DNA from: Sphingomonas phyllosphaerae
Lineage (GTDB): Bacteria; Pseudomonadota; Alphaproteobacteria; Sphingomonadales; Sphingomonadaceae
NCBI GenBank assembly: GCA_036946405.1
Contig: JAQIJC010000001.1
Location: forward strand, 627,001 to 691,000
DNA length: 64,000 nucleotides
Direction of reading: 5' to 3'
Within the stretch, counting starts at the first letter, position 1. Every line of letters starts with the position of its first letter. Below the pieces are notes generated by a model. That model made no database searches. It was given only the letters and a program-made list of their open reading frames with translations, and had not been told where the DNA came from. Of this stretch, positions 19,122 through 27,425 are shown one piece after another. The position numbers and the translations under genes were made by a program.

Positions 19122-19211
19122 GGCGGGAGAGGCACACTCTCCCGCCTTCGTGCCGAGCCTGTCGAAGCACGGGTTCCGGAACACGCCCTTCGGCAGGCTC
19201 AGGGCGAACGG
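19122..19211. repeat. Hairpin plus palindromic repeat between etfB and etfA
   Basis: A perfect nine-base-pair hairpin (19122-19130 with 19138-19146) is followed by a copy of the repeat family also found in the helicase gene. Its arms are GAGCCTGTCGAAG at 19155-19167 and the near-inverse CTTCGGCAGGCTC at 19188-19200. Placed between two subunit genes of one complex, it may affect mRNA stability or relative expression. Confidence 0.75.
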
Positions 19212-19244
19212 ATCAAGCGGGGCACGTCCCCGGAGAGGTAGATC

Positions 19245-20174
19245 ATGAAGACTCTGGTTTGGGTCGAACACGACGGATCGACCGTCAAGGACGCCACGCT
19301 CTCCGCGGTCACCGCCGCGGCGAAGCTGGGCGAGGTGCACCTGCTCGTCGCCGGGCAAGGCGTCGGCGCGGTCGCCGAGGCGGCGGCGAAGATCGCGGGC
19401 GTTGGCAAGGTGCATGTCGCTGACGATGCGGCCTATGCGCACCAGCTCGCCGAGAACATCGCGCCGCTGGTCGTCGAGCTGATGGGGCATCACGACGCCT
19501 TCGTCGCGCCTGCCACCACCACCGGCAAGGCGATCGCCCCGCGTGTCGCCGCGCTGCTCGACGTCATGCAGATCAGCGACGTGCTGTCGGTCGAGGGCGA
19601 GGACACATTCACGCGCCCGATCTACGCCGGCAACGCGATCGCCACCGTCAGGACGTCGGACGCCAAGAAGGTCCTCACCGTCCGCGGCACTGCCTTCGAG
19701 AAGGCCGCAGCCGAGGGCGGCACGGGCACGGTCGAGCCGGTCGCTGCGACCGGCGACACCGGCCTGTCGACCTTCGTCAATCAGGAGATCGCGGCGTCGA
19801 CGCGACCCGAGCTGACCAGCGCGAGGGTGATCGTCTCGGGCGGACGCGCGCTCGGTTCGGGCGAGAAGTTCCACGAGCTGATCGAGCCGCTCGCCGACAA
19901 GCTCGGTGCCGGAGTCGGCGCCAGCCGCGCGGCGGTCGACGCGGGCTATGTGCCGAACGACTATCAGGTCGGGCAGACCGGCAAGATCGTCGCGCCGGAA
20001 GTCTATGTCGCGGTCGGCATCTCGGGCGCGATCCAGCATCTCGCGGGCATGAAGGACTCGAAGACGATCATCGCGATCAACAAGGATGAGGATGCGCCGA
20101 TCTTCCAGGTCGCCGACCTCGGGCTGGTCGGCGATCTGTTCAAGGTGGTGCCGGAGCTGACGGAGAAGCTCTGA
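19245..20174 (+). CDS. etfA: Electron transfer flavoprotein alpha subunit
   Basis: ETF alpha subunit of 309 residues carrying the FAD-binding C-terminal domain. Visible signatures are [13 protein letters not shown] (near residue 200), [23 protein letters not shown] (about 225-247, conserved FAD-binding stretch), and [13 protein letters not shown] with [10 protein letters not shown] toward the end. It pairs with the upstream EtfB. Both subunits are of normal length for group I ETF. Confidence 0.95.
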   Translation: MKTLVWVEHDGSTVKDATLSAVTAAAKLGEVHLLVAGQGVGAVAEAAAKIAGVGKVHVADDAAYAHQLAENIAPLVVELMGHHDAFVAPATTTGKAIAPRVAALLDVMQISDVLSVEGEDTFTRPIYAGNAIATVRTSDAKKVLTVRGTAFEKAAAEGGTGTVEPVAATGDTGLSTFVNQEIAASTRPELTSARVIVSGGRALGSGEKFHELIEPLADKLGAGVGASRAAVDAGYVPNDYQVGQTGKIVAPEVYVAVGISGAIQHLAGMKDSKTIIAINKDEDAPIFQVADLGLVGDLFKVVPELTEKL

Positions 20175-20320
20175 CGGCGGAAGGCGGGCAAACTGCCCGC
20201 CGGTGCAGCGAGCGAAGCACCGCTGCATCCGCCGACACGGCCGCCGGCGCCACCGCGCCGTCCGACGACGCGGGCTTCACGCCCGCGTCGTGGCCCGTGG
20301 AGATCAGGCAGCCTCTCTTC

Positions 20321-20400
20321 GTCGCCCCGGACTTGATCCGGGGCCCCGCTTCTTTGCAACAGAAGTAAGAAGCGGGATCCCGGATCAAGTCCGGGATGAC
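20321..20400. repeat. Palindromic repeat (CCGGACTTGATCCGGG type)
   Basis: Inverted arms CCCGGACTTGATCCGGGG (about 20327-20344) and CCCGGATCAAGTCCGGG (about 20380-20396) flank a short A/G-rich centre. This is a different family from the CGTCATTCCCGCG repeats. A half copy of the same kind (GAAGCGGGGCCCCGGATAAG) lies near 35932. Confidence 0.8.
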
Positions 20401-20473
20401 GGCCGGATGGGGCGGTTGGTCCGCGCCTCTCGCGCGCTCGCAAACACGCGGGCTGCCCGCTACGCTTGCCGCG

Positions 20474-20644
20474 ATGACGGCAACCCTCGACTGGGACCGC
20501 AACGGCGCCGCGCATCACCCCGCCGCCGCCACCCCGATCCTCCACGCCTCCGCCGCCGCGCAGGGCGAGCGACGACGCCGCGTGTTGCAGGTCGATTATG
20601 CCGCGACCGCCCTCCCCGTACCGCTCGTCTGGCTCGGCCTCTGA
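20474..20644 (+). pseudogene. Possible internally deleted remnant of a phytanoyl-CoA dioxygenase-like gene
   Basis: A 56-codon open frame. Its start ([16 protein letters not shown]) resembles the N-terminus, and its end ([19 protein letters not shown]) resembles the C-terminus, of phytanoyl-CoA dioxygenase family proteins of about 230-280 residues. The central iron-binding region is missing. The likeness is from memory of the family, not an alignment. It could instead be a chance frame. Confidence 0.4.
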
Positions 20645-20684
20645 CGGCGTTGCGAACCCGCCCCCGCATCCGTACATCCGCGCG

Positions 20685-21332
20685 ATGCGCCGCCTGCTCC
20701 CGCTGCTCGCCCTGCTCGCCATCGCCGCGCCCGCCACGGCACAGCGCGCCGATCGCGCCACGCCGGGCTGGGTGCGCGTGCGGCTGGAAACCGCCGACGG
20801 CCCGATCGTGCTCGCGCTCGATCAACGCCACGCGCCGCTCACCACCGCCAATTTCCTGCGCTACGTCGACGATGGCCGCTTTGACGGCATCAGCTTCTAC
20901 CGCACCGCGCGCAGCAGGAAGCTGCCCGGCACCGGCTTCATCCAGTCGGGCATCCGCACCGACGCGCGCCGCTTCCTCGACATGATCCCGCACGAATCGA
21001 CGAAGAAGACCGGCATCCGCCACCTGGACATGACGATCTCGATGGCGCGCAAGGGACCGCCCGGCTCGGCGAACGGCAATTTCTTCATCACCGTCGGCCC
21101 CGCCGCGTACATGGACTGGAGCCCGCGCGACCCCGGTTATGCCGCGTTCGGCCGCGTCGTCGCCGGGCAGAAGACCGTCAAGCGCATCCTCGCCGAACCG
21201 ACCGGTCAGCAGATGAACGGCACGCTGATGCTGCGCCCGGTGGTGGTGACACGCTCGATCCGGCTCGACGGCACGCCGAAGCCGACCGGCCGGCCGCGTC
21301 CGTGGCTGCTCGAACACCGCCGCGACGGCTGA
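20685..21332 (+). CDS. Exported cyclophilin-type peptidyl-prolyl isomerase
   Basis: Protein of 215 residues with a cleaved signal peptide ([20 protein letters not shown]), so periplasmic. The cyclophilin domain shows [37 protein letters not shown] and [10 protein letters not shown]. The usual FMIQGG is replaced by TGFIQSG. It has an insertion ([11 protein letters not shown]) near residue 110 and a C-terminal tail. It is predicted to assist folding of envelope proteins. It ends five bases before the ung GTG start. Confidence 0.9.
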   Translation: MRRLLPLLALLAIAAPATAQRADRATPGWVRVRLETADGPIVLALDQRHAPLTTANFLRYVDDGRFDGISFYRTARSRKLPGTGFIQSGIRTDARRFLDMIPHESTKKTGIRHLDMTISMARKGPPGSANGNFFITVGPAAYMDWSPRDPGYAAFGRVVAGQKTVKRILAEPTGQQMNGTLMLRPVVVTRSIRLDGTPKPTGRPRPWLLEHRRDG

Positions 21333-21337
21333 CGCGC

Positions 21338-22039
21338 GTGGACGCCCCGACGCTCGACCCCAGCTGGCGCGACGCGCTCGCCGCGCCGCTCGCCAGCGAC
21401 GCGATGGCCGCGCTCACCCGCTTCCTCGCCGCCGAGGAACAGGCGGGGACCGTGATCTTCCCGCACGCCGCCGAGCGCTTCCGCGCGCTCGAACTCACTG
21501 CCTTGCCCGATGTGCGCGTGGTGATCCTCGGGCAGGACCCGTACCACGGCGCTGGTCAGGCGCATGGCCTGTGCTTCTCGGTCCGCCCGGGCGTGAAGCC
21601 TCCGCCGAGCCTCGCCAACATCTACCGCGAGCTCGCCACCGACTGCGGCATCGACGCGCCGACGCACGGCTTCCTCGAACAGTGGGCGCGGCAGGGCGTG
21701 CTGCTGCTCAACACCGTGCTGACCGTCGCCGAGGGCCGCGCCGCCGCGCATCGCGGGCGCGGCTGGGAGCAGCTGACCGACGCGATCATCCGCGCCGTCG
21801 CCGAGCAACAGGCACCGACCGTGTTCATGCTGTGGGGCAGCCATGCGCAGGCCAAGGCGCCGCTCGTGACGGCTGCCGGTAGCGACCGCCACCTGATCCT
21901 CACCGCCCCGCATCCCTCGCCGCTGTCGGCGTACAAGGGCTGGTTCGGATCGAGGCATTTCAGCAAGGCCAACGCCTTTCTGGACGCGCACGACCGCGGC
22001 ACGATCGACTGGAGCGTCCCGCCGCTGGCGTCAGCGTGA
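21338..22039 (+). CDS. ung: Uracil-DNA glycosylase
   Basis: Family 1 UDG of 233 residues that removes uracil from DNA in base-excision repair. The water-activating motif is GQDPYHGAGQAHGLCFSV (near residue 65). The Leu-intercalation motif HPSPLSAYKGWFG (near residue 190) holds the catalytic His. GTG 21338 is used as the start because the longer frame would overlap the cyclophilin gene and lacks similarity upstream. Confidence 0.95.
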   Translation: MDAPTLDPSWRDALAAPLASDAMAALTRFLAAEEQAGTVIFPHAAERFRALELTALPDVRVVILGQDPYHGAGQAHGLCFSVRPGVKPPPSLANIYRELATDCGIDAPTHGFLEQWARQGVLLLNTVLTVAEGRAAAHRGRGWEQLTDAIIRAVAEQQAPTVFMLWGSHAQAKAPLVTAAGSDRHLILTAPHPSPLSAYKGWFGSRHFSKANAFLDAHDRGTIDWSVPPLASA

Positions 22040-22429
22040 CCGCATCGCGATGCGCGCGGTGCCGAGCACGAACGCCATGAAGACGATCTGCGCGATAACG
22101 CCCGGCGTGTCCCGCAGGGTTTGCAACAGCGGTGGATAATAGCGTGCCAATATCGATACGTTGTGGATGACGTCGACGACGATGATCGCGATCGTGGCGA
22201 ACACGCCAGCGCGCGGGCGGAGGAACAGCAACACCACCGCCGCCGGATCAAGGAACGCCAGCGACGTCCAGAAGATCGCGCTGATCACCGGCAGGCCGTC
22301 ATAGTCCCAGAGCAGCCCGTGGCGGACGATGACTACCCAATGATTGTAGGTCGCCCCCAGCAGGCACAGCGCGTAAACCATGCGCAGGATCGACCCCCAT
22401 CGCCCGCTGCGCTCTGCCTGCTTCGTCAC
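22031..22429 (-). CDS. Small four-helix membrane protein of unknown function
   Basis: Protein of about 132 residues with four predicted membrane helices (MVYALCLLGATYNHW, VISAIFWTSLAFLDPAAVVLLF, VFATIAIIVVDVIHNVS, VIAQIVFMAFVLGTA). GTG 22429 is chosen because GAGGGG lies a few bases before it; ATG 22465 is an alternative. It overlaps the ung 3' end by nine bases in convergent orientation. I recognise no family with certainty. Confidence 0.65.
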   Translation of the reverse strand: MTKQAERSGRWGSILRMVYALCLLGATYNHWVVIVRHGLLWDYDGLPVISAIFWTSLAFLDPAAVVLLFLRPRAGVFATIAIIVVDVIHNVSILARYYPPLLQTLRDTPGVIAQIVFMAFVLGTARIAMRSR

Positions 22430-22536
22430 GTCCCACCCCTCGCCGGCCGATCTCGCGGCTCTCATCTGCGCCGATCGGCAGCGCCCTGCCAACCCCACCA
22501 TTGCCCCATTCGCGCCGATCCCGTAGCGCGAACGCC

Positions 22537-23118
22537 ATGAAGCGCCTCGCCATCTATTGCGGCTCCGCCACGCCCGCCGACCCCTTCTACCTCGATCTCG
22601 CGCGCGAGGTCGGGCACACGCTCGCCACCCGCGGCATTGGCGTCGTCTATGGCGGGGGGCGGCTCGGACTGATGGGCGCGATCGCCGATGCCGCGCTGGC
22701 GGCGGGCGGCGAGGTGATCGGGGTGATCCCGCAGGCGCTGGTCGATGCCGAGGTCGCGCACCGCGGCCTCACCGAACTCCACGTCGTGACGGGGATGCAC
22801 CAGCGCAAGCAGATGTTCACCGACCTCGCCGACGGCTTCGTCACCCTGCCCGGCGGCACCGGCACAATGGACGAATTGTGGGAGGCGCTCAGCTGGGCGC
22901 AGCTCGGCTATCACGCTGATCCGGTCGGACTGCTCAACGCGGGCGGCTATTATGACGCGATCGTCGCCTTCTGGGAGAAGATGGGCGAGGTCGGCTTCCT
23001 GCGCGCGCAGCATCGCGAGTTGCTGATCGTCGACGAGACGCTGGGCGGGCTGCTCGACCGGATGGCGGCGCACGTCCCGACGCAGCCGATCGTGCGCATG
23101 GCCGCCTCCGACCTGTGA
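22537..23118 (+). CDS. LOG family protein (nucleoside 5'-monophosphate phosphoribohydrolase)
   Basis: Protein of 193 residues of the TIGR00730/LOG Rossmann-fold family. It shows the start MKRLAIYCGSA, YGGGRLGLMGAIAD near residue 40, and the signature LPGGTGTMDELWE near residue 107. Family members release ribose 5-phosphate from nucleoside monophosphates, and in plants and some bacteria they activate cytokinins. It overlaps the phytoene synthase start by four bases (GTGA), so the two are coupled, although no direct metabolic link is obvious. Confidence 0.9.
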   Translation: MKRLAIYCGSATPADPFYLDLAREVGHTLATRGIGVVYGGGRLGLMGAIADAALAAGGEVIGVIPQALVDAEVAHRGLTELHVVTGMHQRKQMFTDLADGFVTLPGGTGTMDELWEALSWAQLGYHADPVGLLNAGGYYDAIVAFWEKMGEVGFLRAQHRELLIVDETLGGLLDRMAAHVPTQPIVRMAASDL

Positions 23119-24050
23119 CCGATACGCGCGCGGCGCTGGTCGAAACCGCGCGGCTGTCGATCGCGCGCGGCTCGAAGAGCTTCGCCGCCGCCTCGAAACT
23201 GTTCGCGCCGGTGGTGCGCGAGCGCGCGTGGTTGCTCTACGCCTGGTGCCGCGCCTGCGACGATCTGGTCGACGGGCAGGACCACGGCCATGACCGCACG
23301 ATCGTCACCGACGCACGCGCACGGGTCGCGCGGGTGCGCGCGCTCAGCGACGCCGCGCTTGATGGCGAGCCGACCGGCGATCCGGCGTTCGACGCGCTGG
23401 GTGTCGTCGCGCGCGAAACCGGGCTGCCGCGCCGCTTCGTCCATGACGTGATCGACGGCTTCCAGCTCGACGCCGAGGACTGGCACCCGCGCAGCGAGGA
23501 CGATCTTTATCGTTATTGCTATCATGTCGCGGGCGCGGTCGGCTTGCTGATGGCGGTGGTGATGGGTGTGTCACCCGACGATGACGCGACGCTCGACCGC
23601 GCCTGCGATCTCGGGCTCGCGTTCCAGCTGGCGAACATCGCGCGCGACATTGAGGAGGATGCGCGTGTCGATCGCTGCTACTTGCCCGACGACTGGCTGG
23701 TCGAAATGGACATGCCGCCGGGCGAGCATATGAAGCCACCCTATCGCGAACGGCTGGCGGTGCTGGCGAAGCGGCTGGCGACGCGCGCGCAGCTGCACGA
23801 GGACAGCGCGGCGATCGGCACCAAGCCGCTGTCGTTCCGCTCGGCCTGGGCGGTGCTGGCGGCGGCGGGAATCTACGGCGACATCGCGCGGACGGTGGCG
23901 GCGCGCGGGCCGCGGGCGTGGGATCACCGCGTCACGACCACGAAGGGCGCGAAGCTGGCGTGGATCGCACGCGCGGGGGTGAAGGCGGCACGGCGGCAAA
24001 CGCTGCCGGATACCCCGCGCGATCCCCGCCTGTGGACCCGCCCACGCTAA
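23115..24050 (+). CDS. crtB: Phytoene synthase
   Basis: Squalene/phytoene synthase family enzyme of 311 residues. It condenses two geranylgeranyl diphosphates to phytoene, the first committed carotenoid step. Both Asp-rich metal sites are intact: CRACDDLVDG near residue 50 and NIARDIEEDARVDRCYLP near residue 174. The GTG start overlaps the LOG gene. The other carotenoid genes of this window, crtI and crtY, lie 17.6 kb downstream on the opposite strand. Phytoene rather than squalene synthesis is inferred from their presence. Confidence 0.9.
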   Translation: MTDTRAALVETARLSIARGSKSFAAASKLFAPVVRERAWLLYAWCRACDDLVDGQDHGHDRTIVTDARARVARVRALSDAALDGEPTGDPAFDALGVVARETGLPRRFVHDVIDGFQLDAEDWHPRSEDDLYRYCYHVAGAVGLLMAVVMGVSPDDDATLDRACDLGLAFQLANIARDIEEDARVDRCYLPDDWLVEMDMPPGEHMKPPYRERLAVLAKRLATRAQLHEDSAAIGTKPLSFRSAWAVLAAAGIYGDIARTVAARGPRAWDHRVTTTKGAKLAWIARAGVKAARRQTLPDTPRDPRLWTRPR

Positions 24051-24055
24051 CCTTC

Positions 24056-24150
24056 CGTCATTCCCGCGAAGGCGGGAATCCAGAACCTCTGCCCTCGCAC
24101 TTCTATCGACGGACCTGCGCGTCTGGATTCCCGCCTTCGCGGGGATGACG
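24056..24150. repeat. Palindromic intergenic repeat (CGTCATTCCCGCG type)
   Basis: Two inverted copies of CGTCATTCCCGCGAAGGCGGG flank about 48 unique bases, in the same arrangement as at 4489-4583, again between convergent genes (crtB and the halogenase). Confidence 0.85.
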
Positions 24151-24173
24151 ATGAAGGCGGGTGGGCGGTCGCC

Positions 24174-25634
24174 TTACACCCGATCCAGATACGCCTGATG
24201 CGCCGGCAACCCGCGCACCGCGCTCGCGACGTTCGCGGCCATCTGCCCCAGCGTCTGCTGCAACCGCCCCTCGGGCATCATCCGCGCGACGCGATTGTGC
24301 GCGCGCGGCGTCAGCTTCTGGCCCAGCATCACCTGCACCCACGACGTGATCGTGAACAGCTCGTCGCTCGCCTGAAACGCCTGCGCGCCCTCGCGGAACA
24401 GCGCGATCCGCGTCGCGAGCGAATCGGGCAGCGGCATGTCGCGCATCCGCTGCCAGAACGGCTCGTCGCGCTGGTTGAGCGTGTAATGCAGGATGATGAA
24501 GTCGCGCACGCCCTCGATCTCGCGCCGCGCCATGTCGTTGAAGCGCGCCGCCGCCGCCGCGCTCACGCCGTCGAACGGGAACAGCTGCAACAGCCGCGTC
24601 AGCGCGATCATGATGAGGTGGATGCTGGTCGACTCGAGCGGCTCGACGAACCCGCCCGCCAAACTCAAGCCGACGCAATTGCGCTCCCACGCCTTCACCC
24701 GCCGCCCGGTGTGGAAGCGGATCACGCGCGGGTCGATCAGCGTCTCACCGGTCACACTTCCCAGCAGCCGCGCCCGCGCCTCGTCGTCGCTGAGATACTC
24801 GCTGGCATAGACGATGCCGTTGCCCAACCGGTGCTGGAGCGGGATCCGCCATTGCCACCCTGCATCATGCGCGATCGCGCGCGTATAGGGGACTGCTGGG
24901 CCTGTGGCGGTGGTCTGGACCGCGATCGCGCGATTGGTCGGCAACCACTCGGCCCAATCCTCATAGCCGACGCCCAATGTCTCGCCGAGCAGCAGCGCGC
25001 GAAAACCGGTGCAGTCGAGGAACAGGTCGCCCGCGATCCGCGTGCCGTCCTCCATCACCAGCGCCGCGATGTCGCCGCTCTCGCCGTCACGCTCGACGCG
25101 CGCGATCTTGCCCTCGACGCGCGTCAGCCCGTCCGCCTCGCAGCGCTCGCGCAGGTAACGCGCATAGCGCGCGGCATCGAAATGATAGGCGTAGTTGAGC
25201 CCCGCGTCGCCGCCCGCGAACTTGTTGGCGCGCGCCGCTTCATGCTCGACGCAATAGCGGCCGATTTCCTCGGCGCTGCCCTGAGCGCGCGCCTCCAGCC
25301 AGAAATGGTGGAAATCGGCCATCCACGTCGATTGCCCGATCGACCCGAACGAATGGAGATAGCGCTCATCGGGACGCGACCAGCCCTCGAACGAGATCCC
25401 CAGCTTGAAGCTCGCGCCGGTCGCGCGGACGAAATCGCGCTCGTCGACGCCGATCAACTGATGAAAGGCGCGCACGGTCGGGATCGTCGACTCGCCAACA
25501 CCGACGGTGCCGATCTCCTCCGATTCGACCAGCGTGACCTCGACCATCCCGCCGAGCTGCTTGGTCAGCATCGCCGCCGCCAGCCACCCGGCGGTGCCGC
25601 CGCCCGCGATCACTACCCGCCGCACGCCCGTCAT
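24174..25634 (-). CDS. Flavin-dependent tryptophan halogenase family protein
   Basis: Protein of 486 residues. It has an FAD-binding GGGTAGW motif (about residues 11-17) and the catalytic Lys in SFKLGISF (near residue 77). The flavin-halogenase WQWRIPL signature lies near residue 260, and FVEPLESTSIH carries the second active-site acid region. These marks are intact, so an active FADH2-dependent enzyme is plausible. In sphingomonads and Caulobacter such genes sit in TonB receptor loci with SapC and cupin-like genes, and their real substrate is not established. ATG 25634 overlaps the cupin-like gene's stop by four bases. Confidence 0.88.
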   Translation of the reverse strand: MTGVRRVVIAGGGTAGWLAAAMLTKQLGGMVEVTLVESEEIGTVGVGESTIPTVRAFHQLIGVDERDFVRATGASFKLGISFEGWSRPDERYLHSFGSIGQSTWMADFHHFWLEARAQGSAEEIGRYCVEHEAARANKFAGGDAGLNYAYHFDAARYARYLRERCEADGLTRVEGKIARVERDGESGDIAALVMEDGTRIAGDLFLDCTGFRALLLGETLGVGYEDWAEWLPTNRAIAVQTTATGPAVPYTRAIAHDAGWQWRIPLQHRLGNGIVYASEYLSDDEARARLLGSVTGETLIDPRVIRFHTGRRVKAWERNCVGLSLAGGFVEPLESTSIHLIMIALTRLLQLFPFDGVSAAAAARFNDMARREIEGVRDFIILHYTLNQRDEPFWQRMRDMPLPDSLATRIALFREGAQAFQASDELFTITSWVQVMLGQKLTPRAHNRVARMMPEGRLQQTLGQMAANVASAVRGLPAHQAYLDRV

Positions 25635-26656
25635 CGGTTCAGCTTCCTCAACAGATCGCCGCGCAGCCGCCGCGCGCGTGCGTCGTCCAGCGGCGCGAGC
25701 GCACCTTGCGCCGCTTCGGGCAGGTGCGCCGCCGGCCGCGCCGCATCGCCGAACACGTAATAGTCGAACAGCGCACGCCACGCCTGCTTCTCGGCCGCCG
25801 GGCGGTCGCGCAGGCTGAGCAGCGCGTGGAGCAGCGTGTTCATCGGCGTGTCCATGAACGCCGCCGCGTCGTTCCACCAATAGTTCACCAGCACGTTGAA
25901 CGGCGCGAGCGCCTCGACGTGGTGCCACCACAAGGCCGGGTAGACCACCGCATCGCCCGGCTCCAGCTCGGCAAACTGTGCCGTATCGCGCGCATCGGCG
26001 AACCCGGGAAACCGTTCGAGATCGGGCGCGCGAAAGTCGACCAGCGACACCACCTGCCCGCCCGGCGTCGGCTCCAGCGGCCCCGGATAGAGGTTCGCGA
26101 CCTGCTCGGGCGGGAAAAGGGTAAACCGCCGCCGCCCCACCGCGCAGACCGCGATGTTGTTCGACATGTCGTAGTGCGCCTGCGCCGTCGTGCGCGTCCC
26201 GATCCAGATGCTGCGCAGCACGCGTGCGAAATCGGCGCGGGCGAGCGGGTTCTCGACGGCCAGTCCGGGGAAGAACCGCTCCAGATCGGTCGAGCCGATG
26301 TAGAAGGACGGCGCGCCCTCCTCGTCCAGCGCGTCGAGCATCCGCGCCATATAGTCGTCGAGCGCCACGCGCTCCGCGGCGAAGTCGAGCCGCGTCAGCG
26401 TCTCGTCATAGAAATACCGCCCGCCCTGCGCGGTGTCGGCGGTATACCCCACCCCCGGCTGACCGTTGTAGAAACGCCGCAGATAGTCGACCGCCGCCGC
26501 CGGTCCTTCCCGCCCCGCGGCGATCAGCGGCCAGCCGGCAGCCAGCCCGCGCACCACCACCGGCGCGCCCGCCGCGACCAAGGCCGCCAGATCCTGCGCG
26601 GCCGGATCGTCGGCCGTGATCTCGCGCACGCGCCGATCGGTGATCGCCGTGCTCAC
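25631..26656 (-). CDS. Cupin-like (JmjC-fold) domain protein
   Basis: Protein of 341 residues resembling JmjC/FIH-type 2-oxoglutarate Fe(II) dioxygenases. The iron facial triad can be read as His and Asp in AHYDMSNNI (near residue 181) and His in WWHHVE (near residue 267). A Lys/Arg-rich strand (GRRRFTLFPPEQ) follows the first motif, as in the family. It shares four-base overlaps with both neighbours, so it belongs to a tight halogenase/cupin/SapC unit. The substrate is unknown; protein or small-molecule hydroxylation is possible. Confidence 0.85.
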   Translation of the reverse strand: MSTAITDRRVREITADDPAAQDLAALVAAGAPVVVRGLAAGWPLIAAGREGPAAAVDYLRRFYNGQPGVGYTADTAQGGRYFYDETLTRLDFAAERVALDDYMARMLDALDEEGAPSFYIGSTDLERFFPGLAVENPLARADFARVLRSIWIGTRTTAQAHYDMSNNIAVCAVGRRRFTLFPPEQVANLYPGPLEPTPGGQVVSLVDFRAPDLERFPGFADARDTAQFAELEPGDAVVYPALWWHHVEALAPFNVLVNYWWNDAAAFMDTPMNTLLHALLSLRDRPAAEKQAWRALFDYYVFGDAARPAAHLPEAAQGALAPLDDARARRLRGDLLRKLNR

Positions 26657-27354
26657 GCCGCCTCCTTGAGCGTCTTCAATTCGATCAGCCGCTCCATATT
26701 GCCGAGCGACGCCGCCGCCATCGTCGCCGCGCGCAGCAAGCCATTGGCATGCAGCCGCTCCAGCGTCGCGCCTGACAACGACGCCAGCGCCGCCTGATCG
26801 ATTGTCAGCAGGTCGGTCAGCTCGTAACCCCCGGCATCGCCCAGATCGATCCGCAGCGTCACGCTGCGCAGCAATCCCGCTCCGTCCAGATCGGCGAGGA
26901 TCGCGCGTTCGCTCTGCGCCCCTTCCGCCAACAGGTGCAGCGCAGCGCGGACATGCTCCAGATACGGCGCATCGCCGCCATGATCGCGGAACAGCGGCAG
27001 GCCCTCCGTCATGCCGACCCGTGGATCGTCGCGATCGATCTGCACCACCGCCGCGCCATCCTCGCTACGCGCCAAAGCGAACGGCCCGCGCCGCTGGACC
27101 GCCGGCACGAAGCGGGTCGTCCAGCGCTCGCCGTCGAGAAACAGATTCTCGCCGCGATCGAGCCCGAGCAGCACATAGGCGCGGATGCCGCCGTCCCCGC
27201 CGCGCCGGAAGACGATCGGCAATTCGCGCTGCGCCTCTTCGAACTCGATCGGAAAGATCGGGAGCAGGTTCGCATGGTCGCCGAATGCCGCCCCGGCCCG
27301 CACCGCGACGCGCAGCTCGAAGTCATCGACATTGTCGAGAGTCGTGAAGGTCAT
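26653..27354 (-). CDS. SapC family protein
   Basis: Protein of 233 residues matching the SapC family (named after a Campylobacter S-layer locus, function unproven). It has the segments HANLLPIFPIEFEEAQRELPIVF (residues 27-49), LLGLDRGENLFLD and the C-terminal LHANGLLRAATMAAASLGNM. There is no signal peptide. The start is ATG 27354, following the family beginning, rather than 30 bases upstream. It lies between the TonB receptor (71-base gap) and the cupin-like gene (four-base overlap), the usual company of the family in Sphingomonadales. Confidence 0.85.
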   Translation of the reverse strand: MTFTTLDNVDDFELRVAVRAGAAFGDHANLLPIFPIEFEEAQRELPIVFRRGGDGGIRAYVLLGLDRGENLFLDGERWTTRFVPAVQRRGPFALARSEDGAAVVQIDRDDPRVGMTEGLPLFRDHGGDAPYLEHVRAALHLLAEGAQSERAILADLDGAGLLRSVTLRIDLGDAGGYELTDLLTIDQAALASLSGATLERLHANGLLRAATMAAASLGNMERLIELKTLKEAA

Positions 27355-27425
27355 GCCGTCATTGTCCCAAACGCAAAGGGCCACCGCAAGCGATGGCCCT
27401 CCACATTCCGCACGATCGCGACCGA

